DNA of 64,000 nt from Symmetrospora coprosmae (taxonomy: Eukaryota > Basidiomycota > Cystobasidiomycetes > Symmetrosporaceae): contig VUYT01000011.1 in the NCBI GenBank assembly GCA_008802785.1, positions 434,001-498,000 of the forward strand, written 5' to 3'. The notes under the pieces were generated by a model. That model was not told the DNA's origin. It made no database searches and worked only from the letters and a program-made list of their open reading frames with translations. Positions 1-11,748 of this stretch are shown one piece after another; position 1 is the first letter of the stretch, and every line of letters begins with the position of its first letter. The position numbers and the translations under genes are program-made.

Positions 1-3000
1 CGTCATCGTCACCATCGCCGTCCGCGCCACTCTTCCCTGCAGCGCGAGATGATGGCTGCGCTGGTGGCGCCGGCGGCGGAGGCGGCGTGCGCGGTCGCGC
101 CTTCTCCGCATCGAGTGCCGCCCGCGCCTCCTCGAGCTGCTTCTCCAGCGCGCTCTTCTCGCCTTCGAGCGCCTCGACCCGCGCTCTCTCCGTCGCCGCC
201 CCCTCGCGCGCCTCGGCCACCTCCGTCCTCAAGCCCGCCAGCTGCCCTGTGAGCTGGCTAATCTCGCGCGACAGGCCATTGCGCTCTTCGTCCTGCTCGG
301 CAGACATGTCCAGCAGCCGCTGTCGCAGCTCCTCCATTTCCTTCTTTTGCTCCTGCACCGCTGACCGCAGACCCGCAATGAGCTCGAGCGATTCGGTAGA
401 GTCGCCGCCCGCTGCCCCAGACGAAACGGATGCTCCGGGGTCGAGGAGGATGGACCGTTGAACGGACACTGCGGTACCCAGAGCAAGTGAGGTGGTGAGA
501 GGATCAGCAGGACCGCCAGAGAGACATAGCAGGCTTGCAGGACCCACAGTAGTTGTTCTTGAGATACTCGACAAACGCCCAGTCGAACCAGATCCCATCT
601 TCCGCGGCGTTGGCGCTGTCCTCGTCGTCGGCCATCTCGAGGATATCGGGCCGGACGTTCTTGAAGCGCACGTCCTCGCGCAACCGCAGGATCCGGTTTG
701 CGAAAACGTCGGGCCCCACTCTGCTCTGCAGGATTGGATGCAGCGTTGCACGCGTAACGGACCCGGGCTCCCGGTTGTACTCGTACAGGATGCCGAGCAG
801 GAACGCCGACAGCCCTTGTACGACGCTGTCGACGCCGGAGGTCTGCGTGATGGGCTGGATGAGCTGCGGGCGCCGACAATGTGGAAATGTTCAGTCAATG
901 TCTGACAAAGCTCGGACTTGTAAGCACGGCGCGTGGCCACGCCACGCTCACCACCTGCAGATTCGACCCTTCGCTCAGGAATTCCTTGACCGTCTTTGGG
1001 CTCTCCCACGTCCACACGCACAGCACCATGAGATACCCGACCATGACGCGGCTCCACTCGCCCAGGAGCGCCAGGTGCGACCCCGCCGTGGCGCCCGCCA
1101 TCCCGCTCGCGGTGGCCGCGAGCTGGCTCTGCTCGCGCTGCGCCATCATGAGGTTGCCCACGATGACATGCACCAACCCCGTCTTGTCCTCCTCGTCTTC
1201 CTCCGTACCCGCCTCGCCAGCTGGCGGGGAAGGCGAGCGCGCCTCCGGAGCGTCCGAGATCTGGATGTCGCGCGCGACGCGCTTGCACGCCTCGGTGTTG
1301 CGCAGCAGGTGACAAAAGAGCAGGCACGAGAAGACGGTCGCGTGCGCGTCAAACGGCATGGCCGGGCTCGTGCTCGGCAGCGTCTTGAGGCCCGCGAGGA
1401 GGAGCGAGCCGGCCGACTGGGACGAGTCGGCTGCGTTTTCGCATATCCTCAGCCCAGATTCTGCTCTAGTGCTCGAGTGGGAGGAGGGACCCGCACTCAC
1501 TGCCCGGCGGACCAGCCATGCCCGACACAATCGTGACCTGCGCGTCCGGATTGCCCACGACATACCCTTCGAACGCGCGGACGGCCCCCGCGCGCAGCTT
1601 GAGGTTCTCGCGCTCGTTCGGGTCCGTCTCTGAGCCCGGTTCGCCCTCGATCGCCATGCCCACGAGGGCGAGGACGGCGCTGACGGGCCTGGCGCGCTGC
1701 CATCCGTGCGCGGGCGGGTCGTACGACCGCGAGGGATCGGGCGCGGATGACCCAGGAATCAGAGGCATGACGTGTAAGGAAGAGAGGAAGTCCTGGTTCT
1801 GCGGTGACGAGGCGAAAACGTCGGCGAGCGTGTTGAGCGCCAGCGTCTTGAGCGACGGAGGGGCGGTCGATGCGAGGGCCAGCTCGATCAGACAGTGCGT
1901 GAGGCCGGCTGCGAGGAGGGCGCGCTGTAGGGTACAAAGGAAGACTGGGATGGTAAGCCTCGATTTGTTTGCGGGAGCATGCAGACGATCCAGCTCGCTG
2001 ATGCGCACCTGATTCTGCGAGCGCCCGTCCCCTGCCCCCGTCATGAGTGTCCTGACGAGGTGGAGGACCATCTGCGCGTTGATGCACTTCTGCTCTGGCC
2101 ACTCCTGGAACGCAAACGCATCGAGGGCGGTGGCGGCCTCCATGCTCTCCGGTGCTGCGAGCACGGTGGCGGGTGGGAAGAGGAGCAGCGGGGTGAGCTG
2201 GGGGATGCAGCTCGTCTCGCGAAAGTAGTTCTGGTTCGAGACGTTGTAGCGCAGCAGGCCGGCCACGCCGCTCAGGCAGTCCTGGACGACAATGCCGCCG
2301 CTGGCGATCCCGCCTTCCGAGTTGATTATGTTGAACAGGCGGTCGAACGCGCCCTCAAATGCGACAATCTTCTGGATCTCGGCGTTGGTCGAGAGCAGCG
2401 AGATGAAGAGGAGCAAGCCTTCGTTCCGGATGATCTCGCGCTTGTCGTCGAGCACCTCGACCAGCCGCCCGGATCCTCCAGGCGCTTTGAGGACGTACTT
2501 CTGTACCACGTCGGGCCGGTTCGCAAGCAGGGTGCCGAGCAGCTGAAGCGAGAAGAAGCGGACGTAGAACTGCTCCTTGCCGAGGAGGAAGAGCAGGGCG
2601 TGCAGGGGCGATTCGAGAGAGAGAAAGCGGTCGGTGTTCCGGAGCCCTGGGCCTGGTTCGCGGGTCTGTCAAGGTATGGGTACTCGCTTTCAGCACGGAC
2701 GCGACGATTGCGCAAGGGTGTTCTGATTGCAGTAGGATCGCACCTTCCCCTCCTGGTCCTCTACCTCGCAGAGCATGTTGAGCGTCTCGAGGACTGCCTT
2801 TGCCGTGTCCATATCCTCCGGAGCGTCGCGCTCGAGCATTGTGAGGAGGATGGGCAGGGCAGCTTGTCCGACGTCCTGGTTATCGCATCGCAAGGGCGAC
2901 GTCCCCAGCACCTTATCATCAGCGAGCGCTCGTGGCAGCCCAGCTCAGCGCGTCTCGAGGATTAATGCGGGACGACCCACCGCCTTCCAGTCCCTGCTCA

Positions 3001-3184
3001 GCCCTTTCAGCCCCAGGAGCGCAGCCCTCCTGTCCTCGACGAGGGTGCCATTAGCCAGCCTATCGCACAGCTTGTCTATCGTATCTGTGGCCGACTGGGG
3101 TGCGCCATTGGGCCCGCGCAGCTGGTTGTAGCCCGTCGCGGCCTGCTTGCCGATGTTGTTGGCGAACGAGCTGAAGAAGCTCAT
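1..3184 (-). CDS. USO1: General vesicular transport factor Uso1/p115 (3' end cut by window edge)
   Basis: Long tether that captures COPII vesicles at the cis-Golgi; peripheral Golgi/ER-exit-site protein. The ATG at 3184 opens MSFFSSFANNIGKQ and a first exon to about 2981 (LLGLKGLSRDWKA). The second exon is about 2875-2744 (DVGQAALPILLTMLERD, then LNMLCEVEDQEGK), and further exons encode the armadillo-like globular head (FDRLFNIINSEGG, LSGVAGLLRYNVSNQNYF). These blocks match the conserved Uso1/p115 head. From about 460 down to 1 the frame turns into heptad-rich coiled coil (Glu/Lys/Arg/Leu-rich), the expected start of the long tail, which continues beyond base 1. Splicing after the second exon was not fully resolved. 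It is divergent from the MDL1-like gene across about 210 bp containing two microsatellites. Confidence 0.9.
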
Positions 3185-3220
3185 GCCGGCGGGTTGAATG
3201 GGCGCGGGACAGATGTGATA

Positions 3221-3255
3221 TGCGATGCGATGCGATGCGATGCGATGCGATGCGA
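3221..3255. repeat. (TGCGA)7 microsatellite
   Basis: Seven perfect copies of a five-base unit lie between the USO1 and MDL1-like starts. The unit followed by T gives repeated ATG triplets, so it supplies several upstream start codons in the MDL1 frame, and the open frame runs back through it. Confidence 0.95.
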
Positions 3256-3362
3256 TGGTGTTGCTACGTGCTATGCGTTCATGTGTGTGTTGTGTGCGTG
3301 TGTGTTGGATGGAGGAGATGACGGATGAGCTGCTCCGTCTTGCTCCTCAGCATCCGACCCAT

Positions 3363-3363
<1 letters not shown>

Positions 3364-3396
<33 letters not shown>
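3364..3396. repeat. (CGA)n trinucleotide repeat
   Basis: About eleven CGA/GAC units directly precede the ATG at 3396 used here as the MDL1-like start. They are Thr codons if translation starts upstream. Confidence 0.9.
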
Positions 3397-6300
3397 TGCA
3401 CGCTTCGACGGGCAGGAGGGCAGCATCAGCAGCTGTAACCGCAACTGCATCGCATAGCAGCATGCTCGTCGTGCAGCTGCTGCAGGCAATACCGTCGAAG
3501 GCCTCGTCGTCGCCCGGCATGGCCATGGCGAGGAGCAGGACGACCTCCCTGCTGTTCTCAGCCGCCAGGCCAGGCCATTCGCAGCAGCAGCAGCGGCCGC
3601 GTCGACAATCGAGGGCATTTGCGTCCACATCGGCGTCGCCTTCTCCATTGGCATCCAGTCATGCTTCAGACGCTGTTGGATCGCGGTATCCAGCCCGAAA
3701 TCGGCCGAGCTTCTTGCATCATCATCATCCGGCAAGTTCAGCAGCGCCGTCGAGCACCCTCAGCAGGCACTATCACCTACGCAGACGCCAGTTACACACA
3801 TTGCCATCGCTGGCATGGCAGTTGACGCCCCTGCCATCAGCCCTGCTGCCTGCTCGAGCACCGTCATCGTCCTCTCCTCTCATCGATCGCCGAACCAGGT
3901 CGACAACACTGGGCAGGCGCGCGGTGTCGACATCCCGAGCTGTATCCGAGCAGCTCGAAGAACGGCGGCAGGGCGCTGTCCCTGGGAATGCGCCACCCTC
4001 CTCCTCTTCCTCGAAAGCCAGGGCAATAGAGGAGACTGGGCAGTCCGCGAGTCCGTCGTCAACGCCGGCAGGTGCTGCTGCTGCTGCTGCTGCAGATAGC
4101 ACAAAGAAGGCCCCGCAGTCGCCAAAGGACATCTCCCTCAGCGAGGTCCGCCGCTTGTTCACCCTCGCAAAACCCGAAAAGAAGACGCTCGGGATAGCGT
4201 TCGGCTTGGTGCGTCTCACATACCTGCCTGCCTGTCCCGCCGACTTTCCCTCACGATTCACTTCCCCACTGACGACCATTGACGTCTTTCCCAACAGCTT
4301 ACCGTATCTTCAGCCGTGTCCCTCTCCGTGCCCTTCACACTCGGCCGCATCATCGATCTCTTCACCTCGCCGGACAGCTCGTCCCTCCCCGTCTCCCTCC
4401 CCGCCGCAGCCGCCATCCTCGCGTCCGTCTTCGCCATCGGCGCCCTGGCCAACACGGGCCGCAGCATCCTGATGCGCATCAGCGGGCAGCGCATCGTACA
4501 GCGCCTCCGCTCCGACGCGTACACCAACACGCTCAAGCTCGACATGAGCAAGTTTGACCTCATGGGCCAGAACATGACGGACAAGGAAGGGAAGCCAATC
4601 CCAGAGACGGCGCCGGGGGAGGCGCCTGCGCGCGTCACGACGTACGACGCGTCGGCGTCGGCGTCGCCATCGCCCGCTAGTCCCGAGGCGCAACAGGCGG
4701 TCAAGCGGGAGGAGACGAACTCGCTGGATCGCCAACCGGGCAAGGAGGTCAGGCAGGAGGATGCGCAACCGGGCAACACTAACAAGGGGTCCTCGCTCAC
4801 GTCTGCACTCAGCCTGTCGAAAACGAGCGAGACGACGCCCGATGTGGGCGTCAAGGGCGTCGGCGACATCATCTCGCGCCTGGGGAGTGACGCCAGCATT
4901 GTGGGCGAGTCGCTCACGCGCGAGCTGTCCGAAGGGCTCCGCGCCCTCGTCACGGTCGCCGTGGGCGTTGGAATGATGTTCTACATCTCGGGCAAGCTCA
5001 CCGCGCTCATGCTCTTCATCGTGCCGCCCTCGGCCATCGGCGCCGTTTTCTACGGGAGATACCTCAAGAAGCTGTCCCGCCGCACGCAGAAGCAGATCGG
5101 AGAGATGATTGCCATCGCCGAAGAGCGCCTATCGAGCGTCCGCACGGTCCAGGCGTTCAATGCGGTCGAACCGACCGAGACGCGCAGATTCAACAGGAAG
5201 GCGAGCGAGATTCTCGAGCTCGCGAAGAAGGAGGCGTACGCTAGCGGGCTCTTCTTTGGCGGAGCAGGATTCAGCGGCAACATAACAATGCTGGCACTGC
5301 TCAGCTATGGCGGAAAGCTTGTCTCGCAGGGAGAGATTACTGTCGGGTGCGTGCGACCTTCTGAATCGTTCCCAAAAGCGTGACAGCTGACATAGTTCGG
5401 TCTTCCCGCACACACAGAGACCTGAGCAGCTTGATGCTCTACACTGCATACGTCGGCAGCTCGCTTGTCGGCTTGACTTCGTTCTTCTCGACCATCATGA
5501 AGGGTCTCGGTGCGGCCGCGCGAGTGTTTGAGCTTCTTGATGCTCGGCCTGTGAGTGCCGACCGCTCACCACAACCACAGCGACCGTTCTGATCCTGGCA
5601 TTTGCGTGAGCGCTCCGCAGACATCCGTCTACCTTTCTGAAGGTCAGCGCCTGCCCGTCACGAGCGGGCCGCGGACCATCAGCTTCCGCAATGTGCACTT
5701 CAGCTACCCGTCGCGGCCGGACTCGCCGATCCTGCGCGGGGTGGACCTCTCGATCGAGCGCGGGCGCAGCATCGCCATTGCGGGCGGAAGCGGGAGCGGC
5801 AAGAGCACGCTGGTGAACCTGCTCGTGCGGTACTACGACCCCATCTCGGGGAGCATCACGTACGGCGCCGACGATATTCGCGACCTCACCCCGGAGAGCT
5901 GGCGCGAGCGCGTCAGTATCGTCCCGCAGGACCCAGCGCTGTTCAGCCAGACGGTCGCAGAGAACATCGCATACGGCAAACCTGATGCGACCATGAGCGA
6001 GATCCGCGAGGCTGCACGCCTGGCAAACTGCGACTTTATTAACGAGCTGCCACAGGGTTACGATACGCCTGTTGGGGCAAAGGCGGCACAGCTGTCCGGT
6101 GGTCAGCGCCAGCGCTTGGCCATTGCGCGTGCGCTGGTCCGCAAGCCGGCAATTCTCATTCTCGACGAGGCGACCTCGGCGCTTGACGCTGCGAGCGAGA
6201 CGCTTGTCAATGACGCTGTCAAGCGCATCACAGCTACCAACGATCTCACAACTATCCTGATCGCTCACCGCCTCAGTACGCTGAAGACGGCTGACGAGAT

Positions 6301-6557
6301 CGTCTTTATGGAAGACGGACAGGTCGTGGAGCGCGGCACATACGAGGAATTGGCACAAGAAGGGACTGCCTTCTGGCGGATGGTACGAAGCCAATTGTTG
6401 TCGGTCTATGCTTTATGCCCTTGAACTCTCTATGAGCCTGGATCCACGCTGACCGTTCCGTTCTCGGCTGCATAGGGGCACGGCCACCGGGACTTCTACG
6501 GGCAAGGCCGCCGAACGCAAGAACGTCGAAGAAGAGAAGGAGGCCATGCGGCCTTGA
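3396..6557 (+). CDS. MDL1: Mitochondrial inner-membrane ABC half-transporter, MDL1/ABCB10 type
   Basis: ATP-driven exporter of the mitochondrial inner membrane (peptides in yeast Mdl1). Exons 3396-4208, 4298-5346, 5418-5550, 5621-6396 and 6476-6557 close in frame (about 950 aa); the last junction is the least sure. The N-terminus is Arg/Ser-rich without acidic runs, as in a mitochondrial presequence. The membrane domain begins near 4298. The ATPase domain shows Walker A GGSGSGKST, signature LSGGQRQR and Walker B ILILDEATSAL, then the H-loop in IAHRLST. Odd: an insert of about 85 Ser/Pro/Glu-rich residues (about 4575-4850) sits between FDLMGQN and VGDIISRLGSD. The start could also be 3225, inside the repeat, or 3519. 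Confidence 0.88.
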
Positions 6558-6980
6558 TTATGAGAACACAAAAGAGGGCTTGTATCGGCCACTCATTTTC
6601 TGTACAGCAGATTCCTTTCGCAGCCCATACCCAGCGGCGCACATCAGGGTACACACAACCCAGCTCATCGATCTATATCAATACAATACTGAAAGCTGAT
6701 CATACGGTAGGCATCGTCCAGTATCTCCGTCTCTCATCTGGCTGCGAAATGGGGCTGTGCTCGGGAGGTCATTCACGTCACTTCAGTCATTCTCGGCACT
6801 CTCGATCCCTTCGTTCGTCGACGGCTTCTCACGCTTCACTGCATGACTCCAGTCAACGTGCATGACAGTGGTACTGGAAGTGCAGGCTACACATGGGCCT
6901 CTGGAGGAGCATCTCCGGACCCGTTCTCTCTTTCTCTCACCAGCCGCATAATCTCGATTTACCCTTCAGCTCATCCAGCC
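6558..6980. other. Intergenic, MDL1-like 3' side to first tandem family gene
   Basis: 423 bp. No convincing coding frame. It should hold the promoter of the 6981 gene; I see no clear motif. Confidence 0.5.
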
Positions 6981-7774
6981 ATGGCGTCTTCGTCTTCCTC
7001 GGTCAGCCCGTCGCAGAGGTCTCCTCTCTCTTCTCCCGCTGCTGTCTATATACCTCCCGTCTTCAGCAAGCACCCGCAATCCCGGGCCGATCAGCGATCA
7101 TCTGGCTCAGGCGCGGTGATGGGCCCTCTCGATGATCGCCTGCGCAGAGTCTCCTACACTCTACCTCCCCCTATGTACTATAACGAGCATCCGCTCCGTG
7201 CTTTGACGCTCGAGGAGGCTCTGGTGGACGCTAAGACCTTCTACACCGACCCTCACATCCAAGGGCGTATGCCAGACAAGCGCAGGGATCTTGCCAGTCA
7301 CGCGAAGGTGGGCACGCGTTTCCATCCCGCCAGATGATGATATGGTGGCTACATCATGCTCTCATCGCATGTCAGGCCCTTCGGATTCAGGCTGTGCGGC
7401 GGGCCCTCTGGCAGCGATGGGCCGACTTGAAAGGCTCTGATGCATTCTGCAACAATGCAAAGCTCCGTGATAGCTCGGCGGCCACGAAATGCGAGGCTCT
7501 CGTTGCAGCTCTGGAGAGGGACGAGTCCTGGCAGGTCATGCGCGACTATGAGATCACGGTCGATCACTGGCTCATGGCAACGATCTTGCTGCGCATGTCG
7601 GAGAGGAAGCAGGTCTGGGGCCGGCGCTTCCAGGAAATAGGCACCATGCGCATGGGCTGGGAGCTCGCCCTGGGACAACGACGGTACAAGAAGAACGTTC
7701 GGAACAAGCTACACCAAGTGGAAATTCTGATCGGAAAGCTGGAGCAGCAGGCACAGGCCTTGACGAAGCAGTGA
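6981..7774 (+). CDS. Tandem family protein, copy 1 (unrecognised; HPLRALTLEEAL motif)
   Basis: Function unknown; I do not recognise the family. Exons 6981-7307 and 7376-7774 join in phase 0 to give 241 aa. The N-terminal third is Ser/Pro-rich and carries EHPLRALTLEEALVDAKT (about residues 71-88). The second exon is a charged, predicted helical domain with RWADLKGS, CEALVAALERD, MRDYEITVDHWLMA and MSERKQ. The same two blocks, and an intron at the same place, recur in the next two genes. There is no signal peptide, membrane segment or catalytic motif, so a cytosolic or nuclear helical protein is most likely. Confidence 0.75.
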
Positions 7775-8103
7775 ACAAAATGAGCGTCTCGTCCGCGAAT
7801 CAACGCCCACTTCGCCCTGCATTCCTCATGCGTTATCCCTGAGTAAGTCAGTCACGTACGACTAGGCTGTTGCCCCTTCCTTGGTCGTCAGTCCATCTGT
7901 CGACCGTTGACACAGCCGGCTCTCCAAAACGGCAGGATCACGTACGACATGACGGACCCCGTGCGCGCCGACTATAAGAGCGCGCCTGGATTCCACACTG
8001 CTGTCTTCTTTCTTGCCCCACATCGCAGAGAGCATCTGCCCAACGTCACCAACATCTCAATATATCTCCTCCCCGTCTTTGTCTAACAGACCTCCCGTCT
8101 ACC
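7775..8103. promoter_or_regulatory. Intergenic promoter region with TATA-like box
   Basis: 329 bp between family copies 1 and 2. TATAAG at 7973-7978 lies about 130 bp upstream of the ATG at 8104 and is followed by a pyrimidine-rich stretch, a plausible core promoter for copy 2. Confidence 0.45.
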
Positions 8104-8809
8104 ATGTCCAAGCATCCAGAGCCTCGACCTCGTCCAGCCAATGCAGCGAAAGCTGGCGAACCTTATCACTTCGATGAGAACCCACTGCGTGCCTTGACGC
8201 TTGAGGAAGCTCTGCAAGATGCAAAGACGTACTACAAGACGGCGGCGTCCGCGCGACAGTCCCTGATGCAATCAAGAGTTAACGATGCCACTGATCGCAA
8301 ACGGGTGAGGGTGGCTGCTCGTCATCCCGAACAAGCCCGGCCAAGCTAATCTGCTGCCAAACCGGCAGGCCCGAGCCGAATTGGCAGAGATCAACCGCAC
8401 TATTGAGAAATGGAGCCAGATCAAAGCATCCGACGGCTTCACGCCAGAGATTCGAGAAAGTGCCATGGCGGAGGAGTGCGATAGCCTGGTGGCGCACCTC
8501 GAGAACTGCGAGGCTTTCCGGGTCAGACGCGAGTACGAGATGACGGAGGAGCATTGGTCACTGGCTATCGCAATTCATCACATCAGTCAAAAGAAGCAGT
8601 CACCGCATCGTCGACTCCACGGCAGCAAGCTCCGTTTAGTTCTCAAAGCGTTCTCGGCTCAATGGCGCTATTCGCGAGATGTCACTCGCAAGTGGCTGCT
8701 GCTCCGACGGCATGTCACATGGATGGAGCTCCATACGACGATGGCATCGCTCAGCAGGACTCTGCAGGCTCTAGAGACTTCACTCGGGCGCGTTCCTTCA
8801 CGCGGATAG
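8104..8809 (+). CDS. Tandem family protein, copy 2 (unrecognised; NPLRALTLEEAL motif)
   Basis: Function unknown. Exons 8104-8304 and 8369-8809 join in phase 0 to give 213 aa. ENPLRALTLEEALQDAKT is at about residues 25-42, much nearer the N-terminus than in copy 1. The second exon repeats the family pattern: EKWSQIKASDGF, AMAEECDSLVAHLENCE, VRREYEMTEEHWSLAIAI, ISQKKQ, then basic helices. It is closer to copy 3 (shared GEPYHF before the motif and AMA-ECDSL) than to copy 1. The three genes lie head to tail with about 330-640 bp between them, as expected from tandem duplication. Confidence 0.78.
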
Positions 8810-9447
8810 GTGGATCCGCGGCCAGATGTACATTCTTAGCATCGCGCGCATGTCACACGCATGTCACGGTCAACAACTTACATGCGTTTGACAAGTCTGC
8901 TTGGCCTCCTGAGCGATCGCGCAAAAGCTGGTCATCCGCGTTCCCGAAGTCATGGACATGCACATGTTTGACGATCCTGCCGTTTTGCCTACGAGGTCCA
9001 ACATTCGTACGGGCGGTCATACGCTGCCGACACAGCGCACCTGTATTACTGTCCTCTGTCCGCTGCACAGGCCATACTGCAATACCTCGAGCTGATGTCA
9101 TTCCCGTCCGGTCCCATGCGCATCTGTTAGTAGGGCCCATACAGTACGATCGCAGGCTGCATCTGCCAGAAGTACCTACGACACTCCAGTACCGACGACA
9201 CTCCACGTCCTACGACCTGCCAAGAATCGGTCGTCCGAGTCATAGTGGTCGAGATCATGTTCGGCGGTCGTACCCTGGTCCTGTCGCAGGTCCACCGTCC
9301 GTACGGGCGGTCGTTCGTGTTGGCAGGATCACGTTCAACGGCCGGCACCGTGGCAATAAAGAACAGCTTGTCCCGCTCGCATGCTCTCTCGTCCTTCTCA
9401 CACTCACCATAGCGTGGAAATTCACATTGGAAAGTGTCTTGCCCCTC
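8810..9447. other. Intergenic, family copy 2 to copy 3
   Basis: 638 bp. A plus-strand open frame runs through it, but its translation is not family-like and its length comes from GC-rich sequence. It presumably holds the promoter of copy 3; no clear element seen. Confidence 0.5.
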
Positions 9448-10268
9448 ATGCTTCAGCCTTTCACACCTTCGAGCACGTCCCTCCATCCGCAGCCCCGTCC
9501 CTTCCCGAGTGATACTCGTATCTTCGGCGAGCCGTACCACTTCTGCGACCATCCTCTGCGAGCTTTGACTCTGGAGGAAGCTCTTCAGGATGCCAAAACA
9601 TTGTCGAAGGACTGCCGGGATGACGGGGGTCAAGGTCACAGCCAGGTCAGTGCGATAAACATTTCCATTGTCAGAGGATCATCGACCTGAGGACCATCGA
9701 CCTGAGAGCCATTGCTTTGCTGCAGGCCATCGTGGGATTGATCTTGATCGAGACGACCTTCAAGCGATGGCGTGACATCCAGTCATCCACGACATTCATC
9801 GAGCATGCCGAGCTTCACGACAGCGCCATGGCAAAAGAGTGCGACAGTCTGGCAGCCAAAATAGAGCAGTACGACGGCTACCAGATCATGCGCAAGTACG
9901 AGGTTACCGCCTTGCACTACAGCTTAGCACTGGCCATCCAGCGGCTCTCGAAGACCAAACAGCGAGAAGGTCGAAGCCTGCACGACTACAAGTGGCGCCG
10001 TGTTCTGTGGACAGCCATCGAGAATTGGCGGTGCAGGAAGGCCCTTGCCGTCCCGTATAGCAAGCTGGAGAAGCTGGTCGAGAAACTCGAGATCAAACTG
10101 TTGATCCTGTCCACACAGGGGAGGGTGCGAGCAGAGGTCGAAGCTGCATTCCAGAGGCATCTCGAACAGAAGAGAGAAGCCTTGTATAGGCGATGTTTCC
10201 GAGGCACTGTTTCGAGTGCAAGTGGCGAGGAGTTGGACGGTCAGATGGTCAGCTCTTCCGAGGTCTGA
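9448..10268 (+). CDS. Tandem family protein, copy 3 (unrecognised; HPLRALTLEEAL motif)
   Basis: Function unknown. Exons 9448-9645 and 9726-10268 join in phase 0 to give 246 aa. The first exon carries GEPYHFCDHPLRALTLEEAL followed by QDAKT. The second has KRWRDIQSS, AMAKECDSLAAKIEQYD, IMRKYEVTALHYSLALAI and LSKTKQ, matching copies 1 and 2 block for block. It is longer than its siblings by a C-terminal extension rich in Arg/Glu and then Ser (about the last 60 residues), predicted to be coiled or disordered. The ATG at 9448 was chosen as the first in-frame start upstream of the motif. Confidence 0.75.
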
Positions 10269-10741
10269 CGTCCTAACGTGCTTGTCATGGGAATCGAGCA
10301 GCGGTGCGTCGGTCGACCGAGGATGTGTATTCTGTAACGTCAGTGCTTCTCTCGCTGTTGATGAGTCGTGTCGCAGTCCTATGTTTTTGAAGTCATGTCT
10401 ACAAACTTCCAGAAATTGTCCGAGTCTTCCGAGAAGGCATGAAAACGCACCTAGGCAGAGGATTGGACTCCGTACTCGTCTGGACCATGTAATCGTAGTG
10501 CTCGTGATCATGCTCGATTGCTGATAGCGTCTCGCTGCCGTCAGAAGCAAAAAAGCTGTCAACTGGCTGCTTCGGCCCCTACAGAGCTCGGGGCCACAAG
10601 GCCTGTCCATACCCTCACGGAAGCAGGTTAGTCATTAGTCGGTCCTCATCCAGCTATTTGTGTCATTGCATTCTAGTGCTCGGCTGCGATCCCTTTGGTA
10701 AATCTAGGGCCGTCCTCTGCTAGCTACAGGCTCTAAGCGTT
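10269..10741. other. Intergenic between convergent copy 3 and SOD1
   Basis: 473 bp of 3' flanks of two convergent genes. No coding or RNA feature recognised. Confidence 0.5.
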
Positions 10742-11748
10742 CTAAGCGCTGATACCGATGACACCACAAGCGTTCTGCACGGCAAGAGTTGAAGTCAGTC
10801 ACTTCAGTGCTTGCACTAAATGCAGCAGTACTACTCGTTCGCACTTACACGGCCGCCGGCGTTTCCAGTCTTGAACGTCTCCTCGTTGTCACCCTTGCCG
10901 AGATCGTCCTGCGTGCAAGAACAAGCAGAACTGTTAGCAACACTATCCAATCTCACCGTTAGTGAGGCCAGGCGACGCACGGTTCCGGCGTGGATGACGA
11001 CGGTCCTGCCAATGATGGAGTTCTTGCCGAAGAGCGAAATGTGCTTGTCGGTGATGTTGAGCGAGACGGTGCCGTTGCTGTCCGACTCGACGTTGCCGAG
11101 ATCACCGACGTGTCGCTCAGCGGCGTCGGGAGCGCCGTGCTTGGCTCCGGCGGGCTGTACGAGGTGCGTTCGGTGAGGGGCGGGTCAGTAAGTCGAGAGT
11201 TGCCTCAATACTGGAGATCGCGCACACGGGACACGCACGTTGAAGTGGGGTCCAGCAGATGTGCATCCGTTGCTGTTGTCACCGAACTTCATGAGATGAG
11301 CGAAAGAGGGGTGACGGGAAAGGGCGTCAGCTACCGCTCAACCGGAACCGGGCAGCCCGTCCGCCGGACGGACCCAGCCAGCGGCAGTTCTGTAACGGCA
11401 TATAGCTGATAGACAGAGCGGAACACACCTGGTGAACATGGAAGCCGCGCTTTGCGTTGGCGTCGTTTCCGGTGATGTCACCAGAGACCTTGACAGGCGA
11501 GTTCTCGTCGGCCTGCTCGAAGCGCACAACGCCGGACACCTGGGCCAGACAAAAGAGAAGAGTACAGGTGGTTGTCAGCACGATGACTCCCGGCACCTGC
11601 CCTGCTCTGCAACGAGCCGAGTCCCAAGCGGTCCAATGCGGGTCCAGCCAGGCACGGCTGCTGCCGCCTGAAGGTGGGACCGACCGCTTAGTCGAGCCGG
11701 AAGCCTCACCTTGGAGTCACCCTTGAGGACAGCGACGGCAGTGACCAT
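10742..11748 (-). CDS. SOD1: Cu/Zn superoxide dismutase
   Basis: Dismutates superoxide to peroxide and oxygen in cytosol and mitochondrial intermembrane space. Six exons (11748-11710, 11539-11429, 11286-11239, 11154-10981, 10908-10849, 10774-10742) all meet in phase 0 and give 154 aa, the normal length. Metal ligands are visible in GFHVHQFGDN (two His), GPHFNP (bridging His), HVGDLGN and VVIHAGTDDLG; the disulphide cysteines lie in NGCTSAG and [10 protein letters not shown]. The ends [13 protein letters not shown] and GVIGISA are canonical. The second exon ([16 protein letters not shown]) is ordinary. A (GT)9 run lies just upstream of the ATG. Confidence 0.97.

Noticed and set aside
8554-9690. 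378-codon plus-strand open frame linking tandem copies 2 and 3
   Set aside because: It overlaps the end of copy 2 in another frame and only its last part (from 9448) resembles the family; the rest is intergenic read-through.
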